DNA of 64,000 nt from Kitasatospora mediocidica KCTC 9733 (GCF_000744225.1 NZ_JQLN01000001.1:124001-188000); one strand, 5' to 3'; shown: positions 51,440 to 59,986, numbered from the stretch's first letter. Translations and numbers: made by a program. Notes: generated from the letters alone by a model not told the origin.

Positions 51440-53077
51440 TCAGCGGCCGGTCGTGCGGAGGCCGTTGCGCCAGCTCTTCACACGCTCCTGGAACCCGAGC
51501 CCCTCCTGTGCCAGCGGCGTCAGCGACTCCCAGATCCCCGCGGCCTCCGGGTTCTCCAGGAAGGAGTCGATCATGCTCCGCTCGGCGAACACCAGGCCGC
51601 TTCCGATGAGGTAGCCGAGGATCGCGGTGTCGGGCTCGTAGACCTCGGACTTCTGCAGACGACGCCCCAGGGCCATCGCTTCGAAGAACGGCTCGGTGTT
51701 CTGCGGCCCGTACTCGCCCCCGATGACCCCGACCAGCCGCTTCAGCTCCTCGATCACGGGCAGGGTGCGGGTCTCCCAGTCCGCGACGGCGCGGTAGTTC
51801 CTGGCCAGGACACGGTCCTCCTCGCCGAGCCTCCCCCAGGCCGTGTACCGGCCCTCCTCGCCGAACCGCACGAAGTCCGCGAAGAAGGCCCGGGCGGGCG
51901 TGCCGCTGCCCTGCCCGACGGACCCCAGGAAGGCCGACAGCTTCTCGTCGTCGAGGCAGGCGTCCCGCTCCGCGCCGGTCAACTGCGCGAAGTACGTGAG
52001 GAACCCGTCCACGGACATGGTGCCCGCGGCGACGGACTCGCTCGCCCCGGTCACGTAGTGGACGGCGAGGAAGGCGGTGAGGCCGGTGTACCCGTGCAGC
52101 AGCGCCTGCGAGGTGGGCGGGAGCGCCTCGATCTCCGCGACGACCTCGTGCGGCTTCGTACCCGCCCGGGACAGCAGGTCCGCCACGTAGGCGTTCAGCG
52201 CCTCGATGGACTCGTCGTCCTCCTCGGGCCTGGTGAGCCGCATCCTGCTGTCGACGGTGAGTTTCAGCGGTTCGCGGCAGGTGATCAGCCGGATCTGCCG
52301 GTTGGCGTAGATCTGCAGGATCCCCCCGCAGCGGTGGCGCTCGGGGCTGCACCGCGCGTTCGCGGTGCCGTAAGCGTCGTCCCGGCACAGGGCTGTCGCC
52401 TGTTGGACGAACTGGATCGGCAGCCCGTCCGCGGCCGTCCACGGGCCCGCGCCGTCTACGCCGCTCTCCTGCGCGACCTGGACGTAGGCGGCCAGCTCGC
52501 CGTCCGTGAGCGGGCCGAGCTGGATGTTCGCGAACGGTCCGCTCGACGCGTCCAGGACGGCCACCGGCCGATCCGCCGGATGGTTGATCAGCGAGGCGCC
52601 GACGAGCTGGGACAGCAGCTCCCCGGAGCCCGAGTAGAGCCAGACGGACGTGTCGTCGCCGATGCTGATCCTGGCGTCCTGCTCGCCGCCGTGCGCCACG
52701 AGGTAGGCGTTGGGGGCGTTGACCGCCAGCGCCTCGTCGTCGCCCGGCGGGGCCTCCTGCCAGGCACCGTCCAGCCACAGGAACCAGGTGCCCGCGTAGT
52801 TCTCCACCGCCGGCGCGTCCCAGGGGCTCGGTACGCCGAGCTGAAGGCTGTGGGCGTCGAGGTACCACCGCAGACGGTCGACCGTGACCGGGTCGAGGTA
52901 GTCGAGGTCCCAGTCCCGGATCAGCTCGAAGAACCCGTGCTCGTCCAGGCTGTCGGGCTGGAACGGACCAGCCTCGAGAAGTTCGGCCAGATCACCCCAG
53001 CTCCGGGTGGCCGGGAATTCGTCGGTCGCGCTCTCGACGGCCTCCAGCACCGTTGTCGCCCAGGTCCCGTAGTCCAT
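51440..53077 (-). CDS. HG/HxCxGIL-signature hypothetical protein (family member 3)
   Basis: 545 residues, ATG at 53077 behind GGAGG. Residues 1-90 are a helical lead (DFPATRSWGDLAELLE-like charged helices). Residues 96-108 have the tryptophan motif GTWFLWLDGAWQEA shared in style with 38739 and 40229. The signature domain follows: NAYLVAHGGEQDARISIGDD (His129-Gly130), TSVWLYSGSGELL, ALCRDDAYGTANARCSPERH, RCGGILQIYANRQ, IRLITCREP. The C-terminal half is helical (LNAYVADLLSRAG; LPTSQALLHGYTG-like). No signal peptide is visible. It is the same length as the 33426 protein but lacks the acidic tail. Confidence 0.65.
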   Translation of the reverse strand: MDYGTWATTVLEAVESATDEFPATRSWGDLAELLEAGPFQPDSLDEHGFFELIRDWDLDYLDPVTVDRLRWYLDAHSLQLGVPSPWDAPAVENYAGTWFLWLDGAWQEAPPGDDEALAVNAPNAYLVAHGGEQDARISIGDDTSVWLYSGSGELLSQLVGASLINHPADRPVAVLDASSGPFANIQLGPLTDGELAAYVQVAQESGVDGAGPWTAADGLPIQFVQQATALCRDDAYGTANARCSPERHRCGGILQIYANRQIRLITCREPLKLTVDSRMRLTRPEEDDESIEALNAYVADLLSRAGTKPHEVVAEIEALPPTSQALLHGYTGLTAFLAVHYVTGASESVAAGTMSVDGFLTYFAQLTGAERDACLDDEKLSAFLGSVGQGSGTPARAFFADFVRFGEEGRYTAWGRLGEEDRVLARNYRAVADWETRTLPVIEELKRLVGVIGGEYGPQNTEPFFEAMALGRRLQKSEVYEPDTAILGYLIGSGLVFAERSMIDSFLENPEAAGIWESLTPLAQEGLGFQERVKSWRNGLRTTGR

Positions 53078-53206
53078 GTCTCCTCCTTCGTGACGGTGGC
53101 TCGCATTGAAGCCCGGCCGGGCGGGTCCGGGAGAGGGCTTGCGGTCCGGCCTTTCGGCCCGGTTGCCGGGACGGTCCGGATGCCCGTCCGCCCGGGGGTG
53201 CCTGCC

Positions 53207-54634
53207 TCACGCCGCGCGCTGCCTGCGCCCTCGCAGCAGCGGGAGGAGGTTGAACAGCAGGCCGACGGCAGCGACCGCGACGACCAGGGCCATGCCCGGG
53301 CGGTAGGGGGTGAAGTCGGCGCTGCCGTGGCCCCCGGCGCTGAGCAGCGCGGTGAGCACGGCGAGGACCAGGGCCGCGCCAACCTGGCCGGAGGTCTGGA
53401 CGAGACCGGAGGCCAGGCCCTGTTCGCTGTGGTCGATTCCCTCGGTGGCCTGGTCCATGATCGTGCCGTAGCCGCAGGCGAAACCGGCGCCCAGGAGGAT
53501 CAGGCACGGGAACACCGTGCGCAGGTAGCCGGGTGAGCTGCCTGCGGTGGTGAGGAACCACGTGTAGCCGGCGGTGGTCGAGATCATCGAGGCAATGGTC
53601 AGCGGCGTGGTGCCGAACCGGCTGACGAGCCGGCCGGCGAAGGGCGAGCCCACCGCGACGACCACGCCCACCGGCACCAGGGCGAGGGCGACCCGCAGCG
53701 GAGACCAGCCGCGGCCGTCCTGCAGGAAGAGCATCATGATGAACTGGAAGCTGGTGTACGAGCCCATCAGGGCGAGGATGCCGACGTTCGCGCGCAGCGT
53801 GCTGGCGCGGCGCAGGATCGTGAAGCGCACCAGTGGGTGCCGCACACGCTTCTCGATCAGCACGAAGGCGGTGAGCAGCACGGCAGCCAGGACCAGGGCG
53901 GCGAGGGTGGTGGCGGAGGTCCAGCCGTGGACGGGGGCGGAGACCACGGCGTAGACCGTGAGGAGCATGCCGGCCGTAAGGGTGAGGGCGCCGGCCGGGT
54001 CCTGTCCGCCGGCTTTCGCCGGGCGGTCGCGGGGAAGCAGCAGGAATCCCCCGGTCAGGGCGAGCAGGGCCAGCGGGACCGGCGTCAGGAAGGTCAGGCG
54101 CCAGCCGAAGCCGGTGAGCAGTCCGCCCAGCACGAGCCCCGACGAGTAGCCGGTGGCGCCGAAGAGGCTGAAGATCGACAGGGCCCGGGTGCGCTGGGGG
54201 CCTTCGGGGAACGTCGTGGTGAGCAGGGACAGTCCGGTGGGGGCGGTGAACGCCGCAGCCACGCCCTTGGCGAAGCGGCTGGCGATCAGCAGCGGGCCGC
54301 TGGTGGTGAGGCCGCCGAGCAGTGAGGCGGCGGCGAAGACGGCGAGGGCGACCAGGAAGACCCGGCGGCGCCCCAGCAGGTCCGCGGTACGGCCGCCGAG
54401 CAGCAGCAGCCCGCCGTAGCCGAGGAGGTAGGCGTTGATGATCCACTGGAGCGAGCTGGGGCCCATGCCCAGGTCACGTCCGATCGACGGCAGGGCGATG
54501 CCGACCATCGAGGCGTCCAGCCCGTCGAGGAAGAGCACCAGGCACAGTACGGCGAGGATGCCCCACAGCCGCAGCGACCAGCGCGGGTCGGCGCTGCAGG
54601 GTGATGTCCCGGCGCGGCGTTCGGTCACGGACAT
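53207..54634 (-). CDS. MFS transporter, DHA2 (14-helix) drug exporter
   Basis: 475 residues from ATG 54634. Fourteen transmembrane helices; FLDGLDASMVGIALPSIGRD in helix 1 is the DHA2 motif D1, GGRTADLLGRRRVFLVALAV is motif A, and GLSLLTTTFPEGPQRTRALS is also typical. Exports lipophilic drugs or natural products by proton antiport. Preceded by one of the best CCGATCGG-type promoters. Confidence 0.92.
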   Translation of the reverse strand: MSVTERRAGTSPCSADPRWSLRLWGILAVLCLVLFLDGLDASMVGIALPSIGRDLGMGPSSLQWIINAYLLGYGGLLLLGGRTADLLGRRRVFLVALAVFAAASLLGGLTTSGPLLIASRFAKGVAAAFTAPTGLSLLTTTFPEGPQRTRALSIFSLFGATGYSSGLVLGGLLTGFGWRLTFLTPVPLALLALTGGFLLLPRDRPAKAGGQDPAGALTLTAGMLLTVYAVVSAPVHGWTSATTLAALVLAAVLLTAFVLIEKRVRHPLVRFTILRRASTLRANVGILALMGSYTSFQFIMMLFLQDGRGWSPLRVALALVPVGVVVAVGSPFAGRLVSRFGTTPLTIASMISTTAGYTWFLTTAGSSPGYLRTVFPCLILLGAGFACGYGTIMDQATEGIDHSEQGLASGLVQTSGQVGAALVLAVLTALLSAGGHGSADFTPYRPGMALVVAVAAVGLLFNLLPLLRGRRQRAA

Positions 54635-54701
54635 GCGGGGATCTCTCCTTGACGGCCTGGCACTCGTGCACGCTCGCGGTCGACGGCGCGCTGGGCTACC
54701 G

Positions 54702-54744
54702 CCACCGTAGGTTCGGGCCGCGCGCGGCCGGCACGGCCGATCGG
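54702..54744 (-). promoter_or_regulatory. CCGATCGG + 26 nt + -10-like promoter element
   Basis: On the minus strand CCGATCGG (54744-54737) is followed after 26 nt by CTACGGTGG (hexamer TACGGT). It lies ~70 bases upstream of the DHA2 transporter ATG at 54634. Confidence 0.6.
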
Positions 54745-54806
54745 TGGAGGAGGCGGAGGAGAGGGGGCTTGCGGGCCGGGCCGGCGTGGCTGTGCCCGGC
54801 CGGTGT

Positions 54807-55820
54807 TCACGGTTCGGGCCGGTGCTCCAGCTCGTGCAGGATCTGGACGACCGGCCGGCGCAGGGCGACGGCGATCGGGTGGACGTCGGCGTCGCGGTAC
54901 TCCTCCAGGCACTGCCGGGTTGCGGCGGCCTGCTGGGCCCACGGGTCGCCCGCGAGCACGGCGTCGAGCGTGGCCGCGGCCGCGCGGGCGGCGCGCGGCA
55001 GGTACTCCTGTGCGGCCTGGATCCGGAAACCGGGGTCGCGGCGGTCGGCGAACAGGTTGACCTCCCGGGCCAGCAGGCCGACGTGGACGCCGACCGCTTC
55101 GACCAGCGCGATCAGCCCCACCTGCTCGGCGACCGCCCCCCGGTGGCGCCGGCGCAGCGGGTTGTAGCGCATCGCCCGCGCATCGGTCCTGGCCTGTCCC
55201 AGCATGCTGGTCGTTGCCCGGACCAGGTCCTGTACCTCCCGCTCGTTGGCGGCGGTGGCCTGGGGATCGGAGCCCACCAGGGCCGCGCTGCCCACCAGGG
55301 CGAGGGTCAGCCGGCGCCCGCTGCTGCCGAGCGCCTGGGTCAGGGCGGCACGCGGGTCGGGCGGCCACAGCAGCGGTGCGAGGAAGATCGTGACCGCGGC
55401 GCCGACGCCGGTCTCCCACAACCGGTGATAGGCGTAGCTGTCCGGACCCGTGTTGGTGAAGACCAGCAGCGCGGAGACCGGCACCTGGACGCTGACGATC
55501 GCGCCCGCGGGCAGCACGGACCCGACCAGCAGCGCCAGGCCGAGCACCAGGGCCAGCGTGGCGTCCGAGGGACCGACGAGGTCGACGACCACACCGCCGA
55601 TGACCACCCCGATGACCACTCCGCTGACGCGTGCCACCGAGGTGCCCACGGCCGTGATGGGATCGCTGCGCAGGGCCAGCAGCGGAACCAGGGCCGCGTA
55701 GACCGGCGGCGAGGTCGCGCCGAGCCACCAGGCGATCTGCCAGGACAGCACCGAGGCCACCAGGATCCGGGCCATCGCAGGGAGTTGGGGGCGCAGGCGC
55801 TGCACCAGGCTGTCGCCCAT
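54807..55820 (-). CDS. FUSC family aromatic-acid-type efflux protein
   Basis: 337 residues, ATG at 55820. About six N-terminal transmembrane helices (MARILVASVLSWQIAWWLG; YAALVPLLALRSDPITAV; VSGVVIGVVIGGVVVDLVGP) and then a ~170-residue helical cytosolic domain. This is the half-length FUSC/ArAE type (AaeB- or YqjA-like N-terminal), predicted to export aromatic or fusaric acid-like compounds. It is upstream of the DHA2 gene on the same strand with ~170 bp between them. Confidence 0.85.
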   Translation of the reverse strand: MGDSLVQRLRPQLPAMARILVASVLSWQIAWWLGATSPPVYAALVPLLALRSDPITAVGTSVARVSGVVIGVVIGGVVVDLVGPSDATLALVLGLALLVGSVLPAGAIVSVQVPVSALLVFTNTGPDSYAYHRLWETGVGAAVTIFLAPLLWPPDPRAALTQALGSSGRRLTLALVGSAALVGSDPQATAANEREVQDLVRATTSMLGQARTDARAMRYNPLRRRHRGAVAEQVGLIALVEAVGVHVGLLAREVNLFADRRDPGFRIQAAQEYLPRAARAAAATLDAVLAGDPWAQQAAATRQCLEEYRDADVHPIAVALRRPVVQILHELEHRPEP

Positions 55821-56051
55821 GGCCGGGCCCCTTTCGTCAGGCCGCTGTCCTCAGGGTCCCATCGGGGGATGGCGCAGGCCCACTGGGAAGGTGCAGCGCG
55901 CGCTGCGGTGGGCCTGCGCCGGCAGGGGGCGTCATTGCCAGGGCCTGCCAGATGATCCGTCTGTACACGGGGGGGCGTTGACGGATCGGCTCCAGCTTTT
56001 CGTGTCGGGGCCGGGCCCGGCCTTCCCCTCGGGGCAGATGTTCGGGCAGGT

Positions 56052-56387
56052 TCAGCCGGCCGAGGCCTGCTTCGTGCACTGGATGACCACCTGGATCGAG
56101 AAAGGCTGGGAGCCGTCGTTGCGCGGTGCGACGAGCCAGCGGGAGTCATCGGTCAGGTCGGGGTGGGATTCCAGGACGGCGGGCTTCGCCGTCGCCTGGT
56201 CCGCGCTCGTCACGCGCCAACCGCCGCTCAGCAGGCTCTCACCCTCGGGACAGGGCAGGGAGAGCTGCGTCATGGAACCGGGAAACAGCTCGAGCGGCGG
56301 ACTCGTGATCGACTGCACGGGCGCGGGCCGGAGCCGGGACCGCGGCCGGGCACGGCGCTTCTTACCGCCGTGCGATGTCGGACTCAT
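56052..56387 (-). CDS. Hypothetical protein, 111 aa, basic N-terminus
   Basis: ATG-like start at 56387 followed by an Arg/Lys-rich stretch (KKRRARPRSRLRPAP), then a beta-rich domain: LELFPGSMTQLSLPCPEGES, GGWRVTSADQA, RNDGSQPFSIQVVIQCTKQ with two cysteines. It could be a cell-wall or secreted protein whose signal peptide was lost, or a start lying further inside. The family is not recognised. Gap 55821-56051 shows no gene. Confidence 0.45.
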   Translation of the reverse strand: MSPTSHGGKKRRARPRSRLRPAPVQSITSPPLELFPGSMTQLSLPCPEGESLLSGGWRVTSADQATAKPAVLESHPDLTDDSRWLVAPRNDGSQPFSIQVVIQCTKQASAG

Positions 56388-56461
56388 GCTCTTGTACCGC
56401 GCCCTGGCGCTTCCGGAGCCGATCGCGCAGACCTCGGGGCAGGCGCCCCTGCGGCCGGTGC

Positions 56462-56498
56462 GCAGCAGGACCGCCGGGCGGCCCGGCGGTCCTGCTGC
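56462..56498. terminator. Terminator, 17-bp stem
   Basis: GCAGCAGGACCGCCGGG pairs perfectly with 56482-56498 around CGG. It lies 25 bases beyond the stop of the sortase gene. Confidence 0.85.
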
Positions 56499-56522
56499 TG
56501 CAACGGGGACGGTTCGGCCTCG

Positions 56523-57167
56523 CTACTTCTGGGTGAGAGTCGCGAAGACGACGATGTTGTCGAGGTAGCTGTGGGTCTGCCGGTTGAGGTCGCCGCCGCA
56601 GGTGATGACGCGCAGTTCCGGCGTGGCCGTGTTGCCGTAGACCTCCTGGGTGGGGAAGTTGGACTTGGGGTACTCGGCGACGCGGGTGACGGTGAACGTC
56701 GCCGTGGTGCCGTCGGCTCGGGCGACCATGACGTGCTCCCCGGGCTTGACCTTCGCGAGGTTCGCGAAGACGCCGGGCGTCGTGCCCACGTTGATGTGCC
56801 CCAGGATCACCGCCGGCCCGACCTGTCCAGGCGTGGGTGACCCGTCGTACCAGCCCGCCTTCGCGTCCTTGACGAGCGGCGGTACCTCCACCGTCCCGTC
56901 CGAGGCCAGGCCGAGCGTCATCAGGGTGCCGTGGACGCCGATGTCCGGGATGTCCAGGCTCGTGGGGACGGATCGGGACATGGCCGGGGCGGCCGTCGTC
57001 GTGGGCGACGGCGCTGGGGCGGACGCGCTGGCGACCGTCGTGGTGACCGCTCCCGGCGTCGCGCCCGAGCATCCGCTCAGGGCGACGGCGGCCGCGGCCA
57101 GACTCAGTGCCAGCCCCGCGGCGGCCCTGCCGCCGCGGGGCTGCCGGTTCCTCAGGAGCCGCTTCAC
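56523..57167 (-). CDS. Class F sortase
   Basis: 214 residues from ATG 57167. Lipoprotein-like signal (LSLAAAAVALSGC), then a Ser/Thr/Pro linker and the sortase barrel: SLDIPDIGVHGTLMTLG, catalytic His in AVILGHINVG, catalytic Cys in LRVITCGGDLNR followed by the Arg of GDLNRQ. Class F (SrtF) enzymes are found in actinobacteria and transfer surface proteins to peptidoglycan. The 12-bp-upstream gene (57180) encodes a likely substrate, so they form one operon. Confidence 0.9.
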   Translation of the reverse strand: MKRLLRNRQPRGGRAAAGLALSLAAAAVALSGCSGATPGAVTTTVASASAPAPSPTTTAAPAMSRSVPTSLDIPDIGVHGTLMTLGLASDGTVEVPPLVKDAKAGWYDGSPTPGQVGPAVILGHINVGTTPGVFANLAKVKPGEHVMVARADGTTATFTVTRVAEYPKSNFPTQEVYGNTATPELRVITCGGDLNRQTHSYLDNIVVFATLTQK

Positions 57168-57179
57168 TTCGTGACGTCC

Positions 57180-58049
57180 TCAGACCCCGGAGCCGGCCTT
57201 CGCGCGACGGCGCATGCCGTACGCGACGGCGCCGCCGCCCATCACGACCAGGCCGGCGATCGCGATGCCGGGCACGAGCGGGTTGGAGTCGGAGGCCGGG
57301 TCACCGGTGCCGGTGTGCGGCGCCCCCTTCGGAACCACCACCTGCGGGTGTGCCGCAGCGCTGGGGGCCGTCGCGGGGGCGGTCGTGGGGGCACTCGGGG
57401 GCGGCGTGGGCGAAACACCCTTGACGGTGTACACCGCGCTGGTGAAGTTGGTCAGGACGTCGTGGTCGTCGGCGCAGGTCACGTCCACCTGGAACGTCCC
57501 GTCCTTGGCGTCCTTGATGATCCTGGCCTTGGCGGAGAACGACTTCGCGGACGCATGCTTGTCCGGGGTCGCCGACTGCCCCTCGAACACCGCGGACTCG
57601 ATGTTCACCAGCTTGCTGTCGGTGCTCGGGCAGGCACCCGTCACCGTCACCGGGTCACCGGCCTTGACGGTCTTCGGCGACACCGCCACATGCCCGTCGG
57701 TGGGGGTGTCCCCAACGGCGACCGTGCCCATGACGTTGACCTTCTCGGTCCCGACCTGGCAGACCGCGGTGACCGGGTAGTCCGGCTTGGGTGCGGCATT
57801 GGGCTGGATCGCCGCCGTGGCGCTGAAGTCGGCCGGGGTGCCGCTGATGGACGAGACCCCCAGGAGCACTGGCGAACTCACACTGACGACGGAGGTCGCT
57901 CCGGTCGGACAGGCACCCGTGATCGTCACCTGCTGCCCGCCCACGCCGGGCGTCACCGTCACGTGCCCGCTGTCCGGAGCGGCGAAGGCGGTTCCGCTCG
58001 CGAGTGCCACCATCGAGCCCAGGGCGGCTGCTACAACAATCCCACGCAT
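57180..58049 (-). CDS. Sortase-anchored-type surface protein with two repeat domains
   Basis: 289 residues from ATG 58049. Signal peptide (VVAAALGSMVALASGTAFA). Two beta-sandwich repeats each start with the same pattern, HVTVTPG...VTITGACP and HVAVSPK...VTVTGACP, both holding a Cys pair. A Thr/Pro/Ala stalk follows, then PHTGTGDP (a sortase-like P-x-T-G) and a membrane helix LVPGIAIAGLVVMGGGAVAYG with a basic end. It would be linked to the wall by the neighbouring sortase. The CCGATCGG-type promoter at 58111 drives it. Confidence 0.85.
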   Translation of the reverse strand: MRGIVVAAALGSMVALASGTAFAAPDSGHVTVTPGVGGQQVTITGACPTGATSVVSVSSPVLLGVSSISGTPADFSATAAIQPNAAPKPDYPVTAVCQVGTEKVNVMGTVAVGDTPTDGHVAVSPKTVKAGDPVTVTGACPSTDSKLVNIESAVFEGQSATPDKHASAKSFSAKARIIKDAKDGTFQVDVTCADDHDVLTNFTSAVYTVKGVSPTPPPSAPTTAPATAPSAAAHPQVVVPKGAPHTGTGDPASDSNPLVPGIAIAGLVVMGGGAVAYGMRRRAKAGSGV

Positions 58050-58110
58050 AGCACTCTCACTTTCCCATGTGATGGGGGTGGCGCCCGCGCTGGGCGACAC
58101 CCGTTGACAC

Positions 58111-58153
58111 CACATAAGACGCCAGTGCCGGGGTCGCGGATGTCGCCGATCGG
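58111..58153 (-). promoter_or_regulatory. CCGATCGG + 26 nt + -10-like promoter element
   Basis: On the minus strand CCGATCGG (58153-58146) is followed after 26 nt by TCTTATGTG (hexamer CTTATG, or TTATGT shifted by one). Transcription would start ~55 bases before the surface-protein ATG. Confidence 0.55.
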
Positions 58154-58230
58154 TCGAAACGGCGGAGGAAGAGCGGTGCACGAACTGCTGCCCGACAGGC
58201 CCTTTTCCTGCTCCCGGGAGTGTGCGGGGT

Positions 58231-58641
58231 CTAGAATTCGACGAAGTCGTCGTAACTCGCTCCGGCCATCAGCCGGGCGAGATCCTCGGCCACATGGAAC
58301 CGCTCACCGGTCAGGCGGCGTCCTTCCCGGGTGAGGACGACCGTGATGCGGTACACCTGAGAGGCGTACGGCGCCTTCAACCGCAGGTCGTACTCGAGGC
58401 ACGCGCTGTTCTCGTCCCAGCATTCGCCGACGGCCTCATGGGAGTCGATCAGCGGAAAGAAGGTGTCGAAGTGCTCGCGGTAGAACCGCTCGACCTTCTC
58501 CCTTCCCTCGATTCTCAAGCGGGCCGGGTGGAACTCGTAGACCGGATACTCCACCAGGGTGTCCAGGGTGGCCTGTACATCCATTCTGGTCTCGCAGAGC
58601 GCATGGGCCCGCACGAGTTCCCGCATTTCCTCTACCGACAT
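58231..58641 (-). CDS. SnoaL/NTF2-like protein
   Basis: 136 residues from ATG 58641. Cone-shaped alpha+beta fold of the NTF2 superfamily: N-terminal helices (EEMRELVRAHALCETRMD), TLVEYPVYEFHPARLRI, ERFYREHFDTFFPLID, and curved strands ASQVYRITVVLTREG. Typical length. Members are cyclases, isomerases or binding proteins; no catalytic pair is certain here. It is transcribed away from the terminal secreted-protein genes. Confidence 0.75.
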   Translation of the reverse strand: MSVEEMRELVRAHALCETRMDVQATLDTLVEYPVYEFHPARLRIEGREKVERFYREHFDTFFPLIDSHEAVGECWDENSACLEYDLRLKAPYASQVYRITVVLTREGRRLTGERFHVAEDLARLMAGASYDDFVEF

Positions 58642-58756
58642 CTGAACGGCCTTTCCGCGGCGGTCGACTGAATGCCTTTCCCCCGTGCCGACCGTACTCC
58701 GCCCGCCGCGCCGGTGGTGCGCGGCCCGACCGGCCGGGCCGGCCGGGCCGCCGCGG

Positions 58757-59986
58757 TCAGGAGCCGGCCTGGGTGGTGGTCGCGTCCCTGTGCACGCTCA
58801 GGCCCGGCGCGCCGGCACAGATGGACTGGCGTTCGTCCGCGGTCATCGCCCGGGACTTCCAGACCACCGCCGGCGCCTGCTCCTCCACCACCCGGGTAGA
58901 GGCGAACGACGGCCAGTAGTGGCTGCTCCCGTAGTACTGGTAGCCCAGTTGCTCCGCGAAGTGGCCGGTCACCGTCTCGGTGACGGGCGCGATCCAGAGC
59001 GTCCCGATCTCCCCGGCGGGGACGTTGATCGGCGTGGTCTGGGAGAAGGACGCGGTCTGGGCCCACGCATGGCTGTAGCTGGCCTGGACGGACACCTCGA
59101 ACTTCTCCGCGATGTCGAAGCCGACGGTGACCCCGACCGTGGCCCCGACGGTGTCGGTGGTGGTGAACTGGTGGCTCCAGCTCAGCGTCTCGCTCTGCTG
59201 GAGGCCGCTGCAGTTCGCGGCGGTCGCCACCTTCGTCTGGTCCAGCGACCCGTAGGTGTCCGAGGCGGGCGTGTAGCTGCAGGTGGCGTTGCCTGCGGAG
59301 CACAGGCCCAGGGTCTCCTGGTCCGACGGCCGGTAGTACAGCTGCACCGACTCGATGTGGTTGCGCAGCGCGCCGGTTCCGGTGTAGCCCTGCGGTGCGG
59401 CGTCCCCTTGGTAGCCCGTCCAGTTGACCCCGCTGAAGGGTTTGATGTCGCACTGGTTGTAGCCGATGTACGAGTTCGCCGCATCGCCCCAGGTGCCGCC
59501 GCTCCCCTTCGCGAAGCGGCTGAGGTCGTGCCACGACCAGGTGGGGCGCTGGCTGCTGTTGGCCGTGCAGGGTCCGTCGGCCACCCAGCCGGCCGAATCA
59601 CCGTCGTGGTCCTGGCCGGTGTAGAGCATCATGACCAGGATCTGGTTGCTTGCGGCCGCCTTCGCGCCCACGGCGCCGGGCACCGGCGCCGCGCCGCCGG
59701 ACTTGCCCGCGGCCGCGCCCGCCGCGTCGACCTCGGCCGCGAACGACGTGCTCGCGGCTGCGCCCGCCGGGCTGTCGGGGGCGTCGCTCACCCGCCCCGC
59801 GGTGGCGTAGGCGATCGAATCGCGGAAGCTGCTGAAACACCTCTCGCTGCCGTTGGTGATGTTGAAGATGCAGTGCCGCGCCGGCGGGTCGGCGGACGCG
59901 GGGCCCGCCGACAGCGGCACTGCGGCGACCGCCGCCGCCACGACCGGGGCCGCACTGCGCAGGACCTTCTGGATTCCCATTCCCAT
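58757..59986 (-). CDS. Secreted protein with aerolysin/ETX-like beta-pore fold
   Basis: 409 residues; ATG at 59986 with TGGAGA upstream. A Tat- or Sec-type signal peptide (APVVAAAVAAVPLSAGPASA) precedes a disulphide-rich domain (CIFNITNGSERC, TANSSQRPTWSWHD, NQCDIKP). Residues ~250-350 have the long alternating Thr/Ser/Val hairpins of aerolysin-type pore formers: TLSWSHQFTTTDTVG, ATVGVTVGFDIAEKFEVSVQ, ASYSHAWAQTASFSQTTPIN, GEIGTLWIAPVTETVTGHF. This amphipathic pattern is typical of ETX/MTX2 and natterin-like toxins. No transmembrane helix. A role in killing other cells or in hyphal wall damage is inferred. The 520-bp gap to 60507 shows no gene. Confidence 0.6.
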   Translation of the reverse strand: MGMGIQKVLRSAAPVVAAAVAAVPLSAGPASADPPARHCIFNITNGSERCFSSFRDSIAYATAGRVSDAPDSPAGAAASTSFAAEVDAAGAAAGKSGGAAPVPGAVGAKAAASNQILVMMLYTGQDHDGDSAGWVADGPCTANSSQRPTWSWHDLSRFAKGSGGTWGDAANSYIGYNQCDIKPFSGVNWTGYQGDAAPQGYTGTGALRNHIESVQLYYRPSDQETLGLCSAGNATCSYTPASDTYGSLDQTKVATAANCSGLQQSETLSWSHQFTTTDTVGATVGVTVGFDIAEKFEVSVQASYSHAWAQTASFSQTTPINVPAGEIGTLWIAPVTETVTGHFAEQLGYQYYGSSHYWPSFASTRVVEEQAPAVVWKSRAMTADERQSICAGAPGLSVHRDATTTQAGS

